A stretch of DNA of 64,000 bases from Liriodendron chinense (GCA_003013855.2 ML058439.1:248001-312000), one strand, 5' to 3'; numbered from the stretch's first letter, positions 12,994-25,382 are shown. Notes: generated from the sequence alone by a model not told the origin. A program made the numbers and translations.

Positions 12994-13249
12994 ATTGCCG
13001 TACAGGTACCTATCTTTTGGGCCATAGACGGATTAGTAACTACTTTTAAACTTATTCCAAATTAGTACCCAAGGATTGCAAACGTTAGTCATATTGGTGC
13101 CCACCGTCTATCTTTCCTATGTATATGATACAAAGCCATACGGTATTTCTAAAAAAGACGATCTTATCCCTCTTTTTAGTTGCAAACAGACGGATACATG
13201 TGTGTAATCTTAGCCTGTCATCAGAAGCTATGTGGGGCTCATAGAGATG

Positions 13250-15440
13250 ACCTAGACAAATTCACTCCGTCTATCCATTTCTGTTCATCGAAAGATTCTA
13301 ATAAATGGAAAAAAAAAAAAAAACTTAATCAAGTGGGCTACACTGCATGAACGGTAATATCTCAAATGTGCACCATTTAAACCTTCATTGAGCCAATCTC
13401 CACTATTTTGTATACGGTGGTCCAATGGAGATTTGGATCTGCTTCATTTTTAGGCTCATCCCTTAAGTTTATTATAGAAAAATGGATAGACGATGTGGAT
13501 ATACAACAGATCAGCAAGGTGGGCCCCACAAATTTACAACCACTAAAATACAACTTACCTAACCCCTCTCCCCGGGCACGGCTTCGCTGGATCCCTGGAT
13601 CCACCAAGGTAGGTGGAACCCTTACCGTGTCGTCCACTGTGTGATGTGTGTGTATTGCATCCACGCTGTCCATTCATTTTGAAACTCATTTTAGAGTATG
13701 ATTTAAAAAATGAAGTAGATCCAAATCTTAGGTGGACCATAATACAGTAAACAATGGTACTCAACCATTAGAAGCTTCTAGTGGGTCACAAAAAGTTTTG
13801 GGTCAAGCTGATATTTGTTTGGTATCTTCATCCAGGTCTTTGTGACCTTTTAAACAGGTTGGATGGAAAATAAACATTCCAGTGGCCTCCATGAAGTTTT
13901 TAATGGTGTGGATTCAATCACTACTATTTCATGTGGTATGGTCCACGTAAGATTTGGATATGCTTCATTTTTTGGATAATGCTTTAAAATGAGCTTTCGA
14001 AATGCATGGACGGTGTAGATGTAAGGTACATACATCAAAGTGGCCCCACAGTTGGGGATCCACTGACATCAGTGGATCCCAGGATCCTTCGACCTCAGTG
14101 GATCGGGGGATCCACCCAAACCGTGCGAAAGCCTTGCGCAGGAAGTTCCTGTGCTGGGAACCAAGGTGGGGCCCAAAGTGATGTTTTTTTGATAAATCTA
14201 CCCCATCCATCCATTTTGGGAGCTCATTTTAGGACATGAGAACAAAAATGAACTGGATCCAAGACTCAAATGGGCAAAAAATGTGAGGATTGAATGTCCA
14301 CAATTGAAATATTTGTAGAGCCACAAGAGTTACGAATCAGGATAATATTTGTGTTTCCAGTTCACCCCAGTAGTAGTGACGTTATGAACGGTATGGATGT
14401 CATATAAACATCACCGTGGACCCTAAGGAGGTTTCAACGGTAGTAATTTACCTACCCACCTTTTCCTTTAGTGAGGCTCACTTGAGTCTTGGATCCGGTT
14501 CATTTTTGTTCTCATGTCCTAAAATGAGCTCCCAAAACGGATGGACGGGGTGGATTTATAAAAAAAAAATCACTTTGGGCCCCACCTTATTAGATGGTTA
14601 GAATTGTTCAATCGCAGAATGTTGGATCCAATCCATTCATGAGGTGGGCCCCATTAGTTGGCCTTGCTTGTCATGCATTGGGTCCACACTGATGTGGATA
14701 AAACATAAACATCATGGTGGGTCGCCAGATCACGTCTAGTAAGGGCGTCCGCCGGGTAGCAGCGTCCTCTAGACGCTGTCTGTTTCAGTGACCCTTTCCA
14801 TTGTTATCATTGTGTTTTCCCAGCAAGGTGGGGTCAATATGAAAATTTAATTTGTCCATCGAATTCGCTAGCTCATGGCCTGTCCAAAGAGATCTGGTTT
14901 GGACATAATAGACAGTATAAAAAATCACAGTGGGCTTAAGAAGGTTTCAACGGTGGAAATTATTCTCGTTGGTATAGTCCATTTGAAATCTTGATCTTCT
15001 TCATTTTCAGACCCACAATCTAAAATAAACTGCAGAAACAGATGAACTGCGTGGATCTAACATATACATCATGGTGGGGCCCACGAGTGGCCATCAAATA
15101 GCTACCAAAAAGGGCAACGACTTGACCCCACCATTCCATATGGTGTGTTCCACTTGAGACTTGGATCTAACTGATTTTCGGGCCTTGGCCCGAAAATGAT
15201 CTAACAAAATAGATGGACGGATGGATGAAACACATATATCATGGTGGGGCCCATGAGTGGGGCCCTTATTACCACCCAAAAGGGCTTCCGCCCTTGCCAA
15301 CACTAGACAGCAGTATCCTCTGGATGAGCTGTCTGTACAGTAAGCACCATCATCATTCTATATAAGTAGGGGTAAATGCGTCTTTTTGTGACAAAATGGA
15401 TGTCTATGTTACTCTTCCGTCAGTCAATGTCAACAAAGTA
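13250..15440. repeat. Interior of the TIR element: fold-back repeats
   Basis: Non-coding. It holds several fold-back copies. One (about 14125-14595) is related to the MITE at 15538-16104 (shared words CCTTGCGCAGGAAGTTCC and GGGAACCAAGGTGGGGCCC), but its right end is truncated at CCCCACCTTATTAG. Confidence 0.55.
14055..14080. repeat. Perfect palindrome with 12-bp arms
   Basis: GGGATCCACTGA, two bases (CA), then TCAGTGGATCCC: a perfect inverted repeat. A third, partial copy of the arm follows at about 14096-14114. Confidence 0.9.
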
Positions 15441-15537
15441 GTAAGATGTCCGTAATATTACAAACCTTAGTTACTGATTTAGAATAAGTTTAAAAGTAGG
15501 TACTAATCTATCTATAGCCCAAAAGATAGGTAACTAG

Positions 15538-16104
15538 GGGCGCGGATTTCCTGCAAAAGCCTTGCGCAGAAGTTCCTGCAAAGCCTTGCGCAGGAAGTTC
15601 CTGCGCTGGGAACCAAGGTGGGGCCCACAGTGATGTTTTTTAATGAATCCACCCGGTTAATCCGTTTTGGGAGCTCATTTTAGGACATGAGAACAAAAAT
15701 GAACCGGATCCAAGACTCAAGTGGGCCTCACTAAAGGAAAAGGTGGGTAGGTAAATTACTACCGTTGAAACCTCCCTGGGGTTCACAGTGATGTTTATAT
15801 GACATCCATACCGTTCATAACGTCACTACTACTGGGATGAACGGGAAACACAAATATTATCCTGATTCCAAACTCCTGTGGCTCCACAAATATTTCAACT
15901 GTGGAATTTTAATCCTCACGTTTTCGGCCCACTTGAGTCTTGGATCCGGTTCATTTTTGTTATCATGTCCTAAAATGAGCTCCCAAAACGGATGGACGGG
16001 GTGGATTCATCAAAAAACATCACTGTGGCTCCACCTTGGTTCCCAGCGCAGGAACTTCCTGCGCATGGCTTTCGCAGGAAATCCACGCTGCGAAATCCGC
16101 GCCC
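15538..16104. mobile_element. Mutator-type MITE with perfect 9-bp target duplication
   Basis: A 567-bp element starting GGGCGCGGATTTC and ending GAAATCCGCGCCC. Inverted homology continues inward (TTCCTGCGC, GGGAACCAAGGTGG, then the GGGCCCAC fold-back words). The 9-mer GGTAACTAG stands immediately outside both ends (15529-15537 and 16105-16113). A 9-bp duplication is the mark of Mutator-like transposition. There is no coding capacity, so it was moved in trans. Confidence 0.85.
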
Positions 16105-16123
16105 GGTAACTAGACGACAATAA

Positions 16124-16126
<3 letters not shown>

Positions 16127-16200
<74 letters not shown>
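16127..16200. repeat. (TA)n(GA)n compound microsatellite
   Basis: TA run, then GA run, ending at 16200 directly before the TIR at 16203. Confidence 0.9.
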
Positions 16201-16202
<2 letters not shown>

Positions 16203-16203
<1 letters not shown>

Positions 16204-19134
16204 TCTCACGCGCACCGGCACGTAAGGTGCGTCTCCGCACTTACTTTTTCAGCCTTAGGATAATTTTAACAGCTATGATTACAAACTACTTTATAAAGCA
16301 AAAGGAACAAGACACCCGTGTGTAAGCTGCGGGAAAGACTTTTGCTCTCCCCTCGGGCGCGAATTAGGTGTTACCTCGGGAACAGCTTAGTGGGTGTTAA
16401 CCCTAACGTATGGCCCACATGGATGATATTTTATATATTACTCCGTCCATCCGTTTATACAGCCCATTTTATGATAAGGTTCCAAAAACTATGCAGATCC
16501 AAATCTCAAGTGGACCATACCACTGGAAACAGTGGTGATTGAGTGCCCCACCATTAAAAATTCCAAGAGCCCATGGTAAGGTTTTGGTAATGTTTATTGC
16601 AATCCAAGCTCTTGATAATGTCAGTAAAGTCTTGATGAAGGGAAATATAAATATTAGATTGATCCAAAACTTTTGTGGCCCACAAAACGTTTTTAATGGT
16701 TATTAATCACTGTTTCTAGTGGTATGGTCACTTGAGATTTGGATCTTCTTAAGGTTTGGATCATATCCTAAAATGATACGGAGAAAACAGATAAGACCGC
16801 ATAGATATATAAACAATACATCAAGATGGGCCCCACACGGTAGTGGTAACACCCACTAAGGTGTTACCAGGGTAACATCTAATTCGCTCCCCTCACCCTC
16901 CCTCTCCGTTTCGAAAAACTGACGAAAGTAGATTGCGAGGTGTGCTGAAGTTACCAAGTTCTATGGCCCCATGTGTCATATCCACACCGCCCATCCATTT
17001 GGAGAGATTATTTTATGGTATTAGCCAAAAAAAAGTATGCAGATCCAAATTTTGAGTCGATCACACCACGAAAAGCAGTGGGACAATGATGCCCACTATA
17101 GAAAACTTCATAGGGTCCACCATGATGTTTATTTTGCCATTCAACCTGTCCATAACGTGTCACGGATCTGGATTAAGGGAAGAAACAAATATCAGATTGA
17201 ACCAAAACTTTTGTAGCTCTTAAGAAGTTTTCAATGGTAGGTGTTCAATCCCCACCATTTCTTGGTGTGGTCTACTTGAGATTTGGATATACCTCATTTT
17301 TTGGATCATAGCCTAAACTGATCTGGACAAATGAATGGACGGTTTGGATAGGACACATACATCAATAGTGGAGTCTACAGTGCATGGTCACCGGCACACC
17401 ACGCAGTCCGCACTCCGATTCCCTTTCTCATGCTGGCAGGGTTGCCTCCAATAGCCTTTTTCATGAACTTTCTGTGGGATCTAAGGTGGGGCCCACTGTG
17501 ATGTCTGTGAGAAATCCACATCGTCTATCCCTTTTGCTAGATAATGTTAGGACATTGGCCTAAAAATGAGATAGATCCAAAACTCAAGTAAGACGCACGA
17601 TAAGGAAACCGTGAGGATTGAATGTCCACCATTGAAAAATGTGTGGGGCCACATAAGTTTTGGATCAGGCTAATAATTTTGTGGTTTCAGTTCATCCCAG
17701 TAAGAACGACCTTAGGAACGGCACGGATGGCATGTAAATATCATGGTGGACCAGGGAGGTTTCAACGGTGAGCATTTCCCTATCCACTTTTTCCTATAGT
17801 GCAACCCACTTGAGTTTTGAATCTGCCTCATTTTTTAGCCAATGTCCAAACATGATTTTTCAAAACGGATGGACCGGTTGGATTTCTCACAAGCATCACG
17901 GTTGGCCCGACCTAGCTTCTGCAGCCAAAGGCTTTGGCATGCAATCCTCGTCCGAGTGAGATGTCCGAGTGAGATGGGGGGCGCGGCAATCTCGTCGAGT
18001 GGGTGACCCTGACTAGTGATGCATGTTCCTTAAATCCACGCGGTTCATCCGTTTTGATAGCTCATTTTAGCGTATGATCTAAAAAAAGAAACCGATCCAA
18101 ATCTTCGGTGGACCACACCATAGGAAAGTAGTTATTGAATACTCACCATTAAAAATTTCTTGGGGCCACTGGAATGTGTTGTTTCCATCCAACCTGTTAA
18201 TAAGATAAAAAAGACCGGGATGAAAAAACCACACAAATATCAACTTGATCCAAAAATTTTGTGGCCCACTAGAACTTTTTTAATGGTGGGTATTCAATAA
18301 CTACTGTTTCCTATGGTGTGGAAGATTTAAATCTACTTCATTTTTGGATCATATCTTAAAACATGCCATCAAAGGGATGGATGGCGTGGATGTATGGCAC
18401 AGACATCACAGTGGGATTCGGGATTCAGCGAAGTTGCACGCGGAGCGGATTGCCTCGCGTGGCAAACACCGCTGAACTAAGCGGTGGGTTGAGGACACTA
18501 AGTTCTGTGGGGCCCTCTATGATACATGGTTTATATCCACACCGTCCATCCATTTTAGAAGATTAGTTTAGGGCATGGGCTAAAAGATGAGGCAGATCCA
18601 AATCTCAGGTAAAATGCACCACAAAAAGAAGTGGCGATTGAACGCTTACTTTTGAAAACTTCTTGAGGCCTACATAAGATTTAGATCATGTTGATATTTA
18701 TGATTCTCCTTAATCCAGGTCTGTGTGACTTTGTGAACAGGTTGGATGGAAAATAAGTATTATGGTGGGCCCTGTAAAGGATTGAACGACAGCCTCATTG
18801 TCCCCATTGGTTTATGCAGTACGGTCCCCTTGACCAGTGGATTTGCCTCATTTTTTAGCCCATGACCCAAACTAGTCTCCCAAAAATGGATGGATGATGT
18901 AGATATAACACATACATCATGATGGGCTTATATAACTTGGTAATATCGGGCAGTAGAACTAGTGTATGACAGGGAGACGCAAATAAGTGTACGCTACTTT
19001 TGTCACGCAAGAGAGTAGCGAGTCTCTTTCCACGGTAGCGAGTCTCTTTTAGCAGCCTGTCTTCTCTTTTGCACGCAAGCCGTTAGAACCAACAGTAATT
19101 GCGGAATAGCACCTTACGCCGGTGCGCGTGAGAT
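16203..19134. mobile_element. TIR element, about 2.9 kb, no transposase
   Basis: ATCTCACGCGCACCGGC followed by CGTAAGGTGC (16203-16230) matches the reverse complement of 19109-19134 except for a two-base indel. The interior is fold-back repeats (for example 16383-16880, with AACACCCACTAAG-type ends) and no coding region. The right flank is CT-rich, the left flank GA-rich. No clean target duplication could be read. Superfamily undecided. Confidence 0.55.
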
Positions 19135-19970
19135 CATTCTCTCTCTCTCTCTATGTATATATGATGGGGTCCTACTTCCAAGTGGTCTCGCCAACAAATG
19201 GTTCACACGTAAATATTACAGTGGGTCCACAATAAGCAGACGGTATAGGTAACTCAGGTACATTAAGGTGGTTTAATGATTAATAGTATAGATCGATGCA
19301 CAAGGCACACCTGAAGGTGAGGTCTACAGCTGGTTCCACAGTCAGGACCGCTCAATTGGAGAAATGGTTGAATAGTATGGATAAAACACGTACGTTATAG
19401 TGAGGTCTGGATATGGACATATGTACATAGCTATATATGTCATGGTAGGGTTTACAGTGGGCCTCAGGGAACTTTAATTGTGGCCATTCAATCAGAACCG
19501 TCTCCTGTTGTGTGCTTCACCCGAGATTTGGGTCGCCTGTTTCAATTTTTGTGATGCGGCCCACTTGATGGGCGGTGTGTCATTATAGGCATCAAGCGGG
19601 TCCAGAGCAAGCCCATGTTTTAAGTAGTTTGGATGACAAATAGAGTTAAGTGGCCTAGGGAAGGTTTTAATGGTGGCCAATCACCGCGGGTTTCAGCCCA
19701 CTAGAGATGTGGATGTATTTGATACCCTAGGGCCCAGTGAGATATTGGGTCCAACGATATTAGTGTGCATGGTCCACTCAGCCTAGTCCACTGGGCCTCA
19801 ACCAGAGGATTGGATGTCAAATAAATGACAAGGTGGGCCCCAACGGTCATTTCGATGATGGTTCTCCATTCACTGTTGTTCCTTGGAGAGGAGCCCACTT
19901 AGGCTTCAGATATTCAATGTTTGGATTACACACGAAATGGAAGATAACTTCATTATTACTCATATGGCGC
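19135..19970. repeat. Gene-free stretch
   Basis: Short CT microsatellite at about 19138-19151, then diverged GTGGGCC/GGTCCAC words of the fold-back family. No coding sequence or defined element seen. Confidence 0.5.
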
Positions 19971-19978
19971 TCTATCAT

Positions 19979-20460
19979 TAGGGTTTGTAAATGGGTTAGC
20001 GGACCCGATGGGGGTACCCGGACCCAACCCATTTAGACCCGACCCATTTGTTAAATGGTACGAGTTTGGGTCCAAGAACAGACCCAGTTGTTAAACGGGT
20101 CTGGGTTTGGTTTCTTTATATTAGGCCTGACCCGACTCAACCCGAACCCATTTAGTAAGTGGGTGGTTTTGGTCTATGTTTCAAGGGACCCGTCCAGACC
20201 TGATTTTAAGCCTTGTAAAATGCTTGCATACTTGATCCAGACCCGGACCCATTAGACCTGACCCATTTATAAATAGGTCTGGGTGGATCTCCCTCTACCC
20301 AGACTCGGACCCATTTATAATGGGTCTGAATGGGTTGACTTGGACCCTGACCCGGACCCGCCCATTTAGTAAAAGGGTCTGGGTCTAAAATTTGGACCTA
20401 GACCCGTTTAGTAAATGGGCGGGTCTGATTTTGGCTAAAACCCGCCCATTTACAGCCCTA
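19979..20460. mobile_element. hAT-type MITE with perfect 8-bp target duplication
   Basis: A 482-bp element starting TAGGGTTTGTAAATGGG and ending CCCATTTACAGCCCTA, with TCTATCAT immediately outside both ends (19971-19978 and 20461-20468). TAGGG ends and 8-bp duplications are hAT features. The interior is nearly all variations on two words, GACCC(G/A)ACCC and CCCATTTA. Confidence 0.85.
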
Positions 20461-20468
20461 TCTATCAT

Positions 20469-21669
20469 TGGCAGGAGCGGAATGCCTGTGACCCGGCACT
20501 CTCTGCCCTGGGCTGTGTTGGGTCCATAAAGCTGTCTATGATAAAATCATTCCGTCCATCTGTTTTGAAAGACAACATTATGAATTCATTCTAAAAATCA
20601 TACAGATCCAAAATCCAGGTGAGCCTCACCAACAAAACAGTGAGAAACAACAACGTCCACCATTAAAACCTTCCTGGAACTGACGGTATTGTTTATATGT
20701 AATCCAAACCGTTCATATAATTAATACCAGTGAGATAAATTGTAGGAACAAATATCATCCAGATCTTCTGTCACCTCCAAGCGTTCAATCCCAACTATTT
20801 TTAGAAACCTGTCTTGTTGTGGTCTGAAATCCACACCGTCCGCAAGTTATGACCCCTCCTAGGACATCATCCAAAAAATGAAGCAGTTCCAAATACCTTA
20901 AGGATACTGAAGGTGATTGACCATTGAAACATCTTCTGTGCCACAAAAGCTTCGGTTCAAAATAATTCACTAAAAAATGAGCAGTAGAGAAAATCTTGAT
21001 ACACGGCTACAAAAGCATCCAATGGTCCTATTTCAATAATCAAGTGTCCATGAATCGGAAGTTAGGGTTGTTCAACCCATATGATTTTGGGACTATAGCT
21101 TCTAATAGTAGGTTCTAAAGTTTAGTAGGTTAATTTTACTTAATGTATAGTACGAGTACAATTTTGAGTGCTTGCATATATAATCAAATGTCATATAACT
21201 ACCTCCTCATATGGGATCCAGATTCATTTGGTAGTTGGTCCCTGTCGAGTCTTGTCAGGTTTGATTTTTCCGAATGGGGTTTAGTGCCATAATCAGATTG
21301 GAATTGAATCATACATTAAGCCACTGCTTAGATTCGTTTATACGGGTTGCATGATCAGAAAGGTGTGTAGCTCTCCTGAAATGGCCCTACTTAGAGAATT
21401 TTCACAGCTAGTTGTAGATGAGAAAATTATGCAATTAGTTGGGTGTGTGACATCCAACCTCTTTAGCAGGAATGTCCCATGAAAAGGGTTGTCGAACAAG
21501 TACGGGTGTCAACTGGCTGCGTTAGGGCAGGGATGGCCTTGGCCTGGCCTGCATTATTCAACATAGGCCTGAGCCTAGGCAGGCTCACGGGCTAGCTAAA
21601 ATAGTCCAGCCTGAGCTCAGCTAGAAATGTTTATGTTGGGCCGTGCCTGAGCCCAAGGGTTGGTCTGAT

Positions 21670-21709
<40 letters not shown>

Positions 21710-22949
21710 ACCTTGTAAACTCTTAAGGGCCAGGCCCAAGCCAGACTCAAGACAGGCTAACAGATTGCTATGCAACGAGGGCCTAATTGATTAATGGGCC
21801 CTACATTTTTGAGCCCAAGTCCAGCCCTTCGGACTAGTACTCCAACCGAATCCTGTGCTGAGGCAGGCCAGCCGGTGCATTGACAGTCCTATGAGTAATC
21901 AGCTAATTCAATCATTTGTTCTGCTTGGGAGTTTTCCTATGATTGTTGCAGTGTATTCTATGTGTGGCCCACCAATGGTTTGGAATGGCCTGATATTTTC
22001 TGCGTCCCACACACTCTCCCAACTATAAATGGGACAGTCAGAGGATGGCACGTGGATTGGTGGGATCTTGAAATACAGCCATCTATAGCAGAGCGTCTTG
22101 TTGTCTTCTTTGGAAGGAGGCATATAGGAAAATATCTCACGCATTGAGAAGGGGATAGGGCAACAAAGGAGCCGAGGACAACATTTAGACGGGTTGGATC
22201 CCCGGATCCACAGAGGTATGGGTGGGATGTTAGTGGAGCCTTCAATCTGGGATGTTGTCGGCGGCCAACCTGACTGGTCTGCCGACCGAATTTTCACCCC
22301 AATGTGCAGATACTCTCCCCTGGACAGTTTCGAGGCTCTCACGGCCAACCGACAGGGTCCAGCGATCAGCCTATTTTAAAGATATCTCTCTGGACTACCA
22401 TTCAGTTGACCGATAGATGGGCGTTGGTCGGTGACAAGGGATCAGTGATTTTAGAATCTCAGACATCAGCTGTAATTAAAAAGGTTTCCTTACTTGGATT
22501 GCCTAATGATATGATATGATTGGAATCTTTGACTGTCTACACGACTGTTATTTTTACAAGTAGGGTCCATGTGTTAATTCAGACCATTGATATGTCGAGC
22601 CCCACAGGGGCTAGAGCAGTCCTTGTAAATATCTTCTACATGAGAATATTTTTAATCTTCTCTTCAGGTGGTCCAGCATCAAAAGAATGACCTAGTACAA
22701 GAAATTTCCCAAATTGTGTACCACTGGATGAGTAGCTAGCCTGATTTTAGCCCACCGGATAATTACGATGGGTCCCACCTGATAAAAGTCTTTATCCAAA
22801 TTAGATTGCTACTGAGTAAATCAATATATGGCTTTATCGTATTGAATAACGATTAGTCTAGAAGTGAGATTACAACTTGCGTATGTGAATTTACCTATCA
22901 AGTATAGCGTACATTCCATTCAAGCATTCATAATTAAGCAATTAAACAT
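20469..22949. repeat. Gene-free stretch with partial repeats
   Basis: Fold-back words occur at 20530-20960. A GA microsatellite lies at about 21671-21707. 21900-22380 has open frames on both strands, but none matches a family I know and all overlap each other, so I call no gene there. Confidence 0.5.
21501..21891. mobile_element. Possible hAT-like MITE
   Basis: Left end TACGGGTGTCAACTGG, right end (minus strand) TAGGACTGTCAATGC. The interior is made of GGCCTGGCC / GAGCCTAGGC / GCCCAAGCC words, in the style of the MITE at 19979. No matching target duplication found. Confidence 0.4.
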
Positions 22950-23793
22950 ATAATGTTAGAATAACAATGTGCTAAAACATCACAAATACAACGATGTATA
23001 GTGGTTCAACTACGTGTTTACTCCACTAACGGTTGTTGTAATCAACCCTTAAGTACACCAGATTTCACTAGAGGGTTTTAAATTAGGTTCACCTAACAAC
23101 CTAGGAGTTTTAAATAGGTTCATCCCAACCTTACAATCCTACACAAGGACCGGGTCTAACAATCGAACTATACGTATGCCGCATGTCGGTAGACTACGTA
23201 CACACTCGTATTGGTGGCTTTTTTGGAGACTTGACAATTTACGCTCTACACTAGACCCAAGGTCCTACAACCGAACCTTAATTTAGGCTTACTCAAGCTA
23301 AGGTCCTCAAACCGAACCTCAATTTAGACTCAACACATAAGTTAAGGTCCTACAATTGAATCTCAATGGTTTTAAGCTCTACAACCGAGCCAAGATTCTA
23401 CAACTAAACCTAGCGTATACTCTGGTCAAAGAATCCCCACTTGGAGACTTGATTCGGCCCTACAATGGGCGTAGGTCCTACAATGGGCGTAGGTCCTACA
23501 ACCGAACCTATCGAGTTTGGAAATCAAACTCTACACTCGATTCCCCACGGAAAAAGAGTGGCTGAACTCTTACAAATTGACAACTTACTTGTTGGATTTG
23601 AGCCTCGTTTGATGGGCCGCTTGGGTTTCTTGATATCCACTCTCCTGTGCCTTAATCAACTCCCTTTTCTCCCTCGATGTTGTTACGATGCATTGTCGAT
23701 GCTTTAGCTCTAACGATCAGCTCCCTTGCATATGGTGCTCCATTGGAGGCCCAATGTGGTAGGAGGTTGGTTTGAGATCTTACAACTAATGAG
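22950..23793. mobile_element. LTR-retrotransposon-like fragment running into the gap
   Basis: Starts near TGTTAGAATAAC and contains ATAGTGGTTCAACTACGTG, a phrase typical of one class of plant copia LTRs. It is followed by reiterated AGGTCCTACAACCGAACCT words (about 23280-23510), including a perfect short tandem of GGGCGTAGGTCCTACAAT. It stops at the assembly gap. No protein domain. Confidence 0.4.
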
Positions 23794-23818
23794 NNNNNNN
23801 NNNNNNNNNNNNNNNNNN
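23794..23818. other. Assembly gap (25 N)
   Basis: Unknown bases. The sequence on its right is LTR and the sequence on its left is not, so the gap falls inside an element and its true size is probably not 25. Confidence 0.99.
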
Positions 23819-24671
23819 ACCCTTTCCTTTAGTATTGACTTCCAACACCTGTACCAATCGTATACACCATCATTTTTCGGTGAAACTTCCCCAAGGCCTG
23901 TCATTTTCGCGCTCTTTATACGGGTTAGGTTTGGGCATTGATCTCTTACAGATGACCAAGATGCCTTTTTTAGTGATCCATCACACTAGGTGATCCAAAG
24001 TGACATTTGTACATATCCAATAGAAAATTTAACCGGTAGCCTTAGTATATATCCTATGATCTTCGAAATGATCGGTTCGGTTTGTTATTTGTGTGGCCCA
24101 ATTAGCGGATACGAATTCGATGGATGGTTATATGAGAGGCCAATTTTTTTCTAATTAGATGTTTATGTTCTTAAACACAAGTATGAGTTATTGTACGGTC
24201 AGTTTCTTAAACTGATATTCCTAATATGGTCTTTGGGTGGCCTATTGGTGAGACATATACACCGTTAGACTTTAATGACTTGTCTACTCATGAAATTTCA
24301 TCAGATCACAGTTTTGACGGTAGCTTAAGCATTTGAATGTATGATAAACAAGATGAACGGATCAGAATGTTAAATTGATTTGTGTATGAGCGGCTATGGA
24401 GATCAAGGGGTTTAGTTTACTATGATCGGCTTGTTCAAAATCGAGGTGGACGGTTAGATATTCCTACCTAGCAATGATAGATCATTCTAATGGTCCGTCT
24501 ATTGACTTAACTAAGTACACTAAGTTTTTAAAGTCTTAAAAGTGTTAGAATACGTATAAAAGTGTGACGTGTGTGTATGTGTACGAACGACGCGGCCTAA
24601 AATTTAAATTCTAACGTGTGAACTATAACACTCGTGTACCTACTCGTGTACTAAATTTTTGGGGTATTACA
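23819..24671 (-). repeat. 3' LTR, visible part
   Basis: Nearly identical to 28534-29385. Differences seen: two one-base length changes in T runs and one substitution near 24587. It begins (minus strand) TGTAATACCCC at 24671. The remaining 3.1 kb is missing in the gap. Confidence 0.9.
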
Positions 24672-25382
24672 TTCTACCACCCTTATATAAAATTTCGTCC
24701 TCGAAATTCAAGCAAACCCACTAAACTAAAAGACGAATACTACGGTGTGTCTATGCCCTACAAGTTATGGGTTTATTCACAAGTGTATGTAATGACTTAT
24801 ATGGCTTCGGGTTCTTACAATCTACCCCCCTTATGAGAATCTCGTCCTCGAGATTCAACCATAACCGCAACCAAGCTTTCGTTATGCACTCTAATGTGCC
24901 TAAGCAAACGCTATAACGAAGAGAAGAAAGTCCACAATAACATCCCAACAAAAGCAATGTCACAAACAAGACAATCAATCATAGTACAAACAATGAAACA
25001 AGGAAAACAAACAGTCCAAATAAAAGAAACCTCACAGTTAAAACCTACAGACACTCTAACCTCAACATTACAAACTTGATTCTACAAGCAACGTCACTAG
25101 TAAGACAAAGGTCACAGCACAACAACACCCTTATGTAGAAGCAAGCAATTTGACAACCTTGCAACGAAAACAAACATGAATGAAAACAAAAACAAACATC
25201 AAGTACAATAGCAACAAAATCATACATGGCGCACCCATTCCTATGTGTCTACAAGTTATACTATTATCCGGTACTCTACAACACTTACCTATGTCTATTA
25301 ATAAACCCTACTTGAATTTCACTATGTGTAGCCCTAACCCTAGGCACATTGGAATTCTCGAAATCTCTCTCTGATACCAAAC
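24672..25382 (-). other. Interior of the LTR element
   Basis: About 711 bp. At its high end the primer-binding site TGGTATCAGAG (minus strand, 25369-25379) suits initiator tRNA-Met. At its low end the tract AAGGGTGGTAGAA (24672-24684) adjoins the LTR. A second, upstream tract-like module (CTCATAAGGGGGGTAGATTG then TAAGAACCC, minus strand, about 24810-24845) lies between them. No retroviral-type domain is encoded. Confidence 0.75.

Larger units (their letters stand above)
12989..16126. mobile_element. TIR element with about 110-bp inverted ends, carrying nested MITEs
   Basis: The left end reads GAGTTATTGCCGT, then ACCTATCTTTTGGGCCATAG, then TACTTTTAAACTTATTC. The right end, read on the minus strand from 16126, gives GAGTTATTGTCGT, ACCTATCTTTTGGGCTATAG and TACTTTTAAACTTATTC, interrupted only by the MITE at 15538-16104. 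Homology runs about 110 bp. No transposase inside. Both flanks are TA/GA microsatellite, so the target duplication cannot be read. Confidence 0.6.

Noticed and set aside
16010..16240. Open frame with Ser-Leu and Tyr-Ile runs
   Set aside because: It is a translation of the GA and TA microsatellites.
21908..22348. 146-residue minus-strand open frame
   Set aside because: Overlapped by open frames on both strands, with no recognisable domain, codon pattern or splice context; not enough to call a gene.
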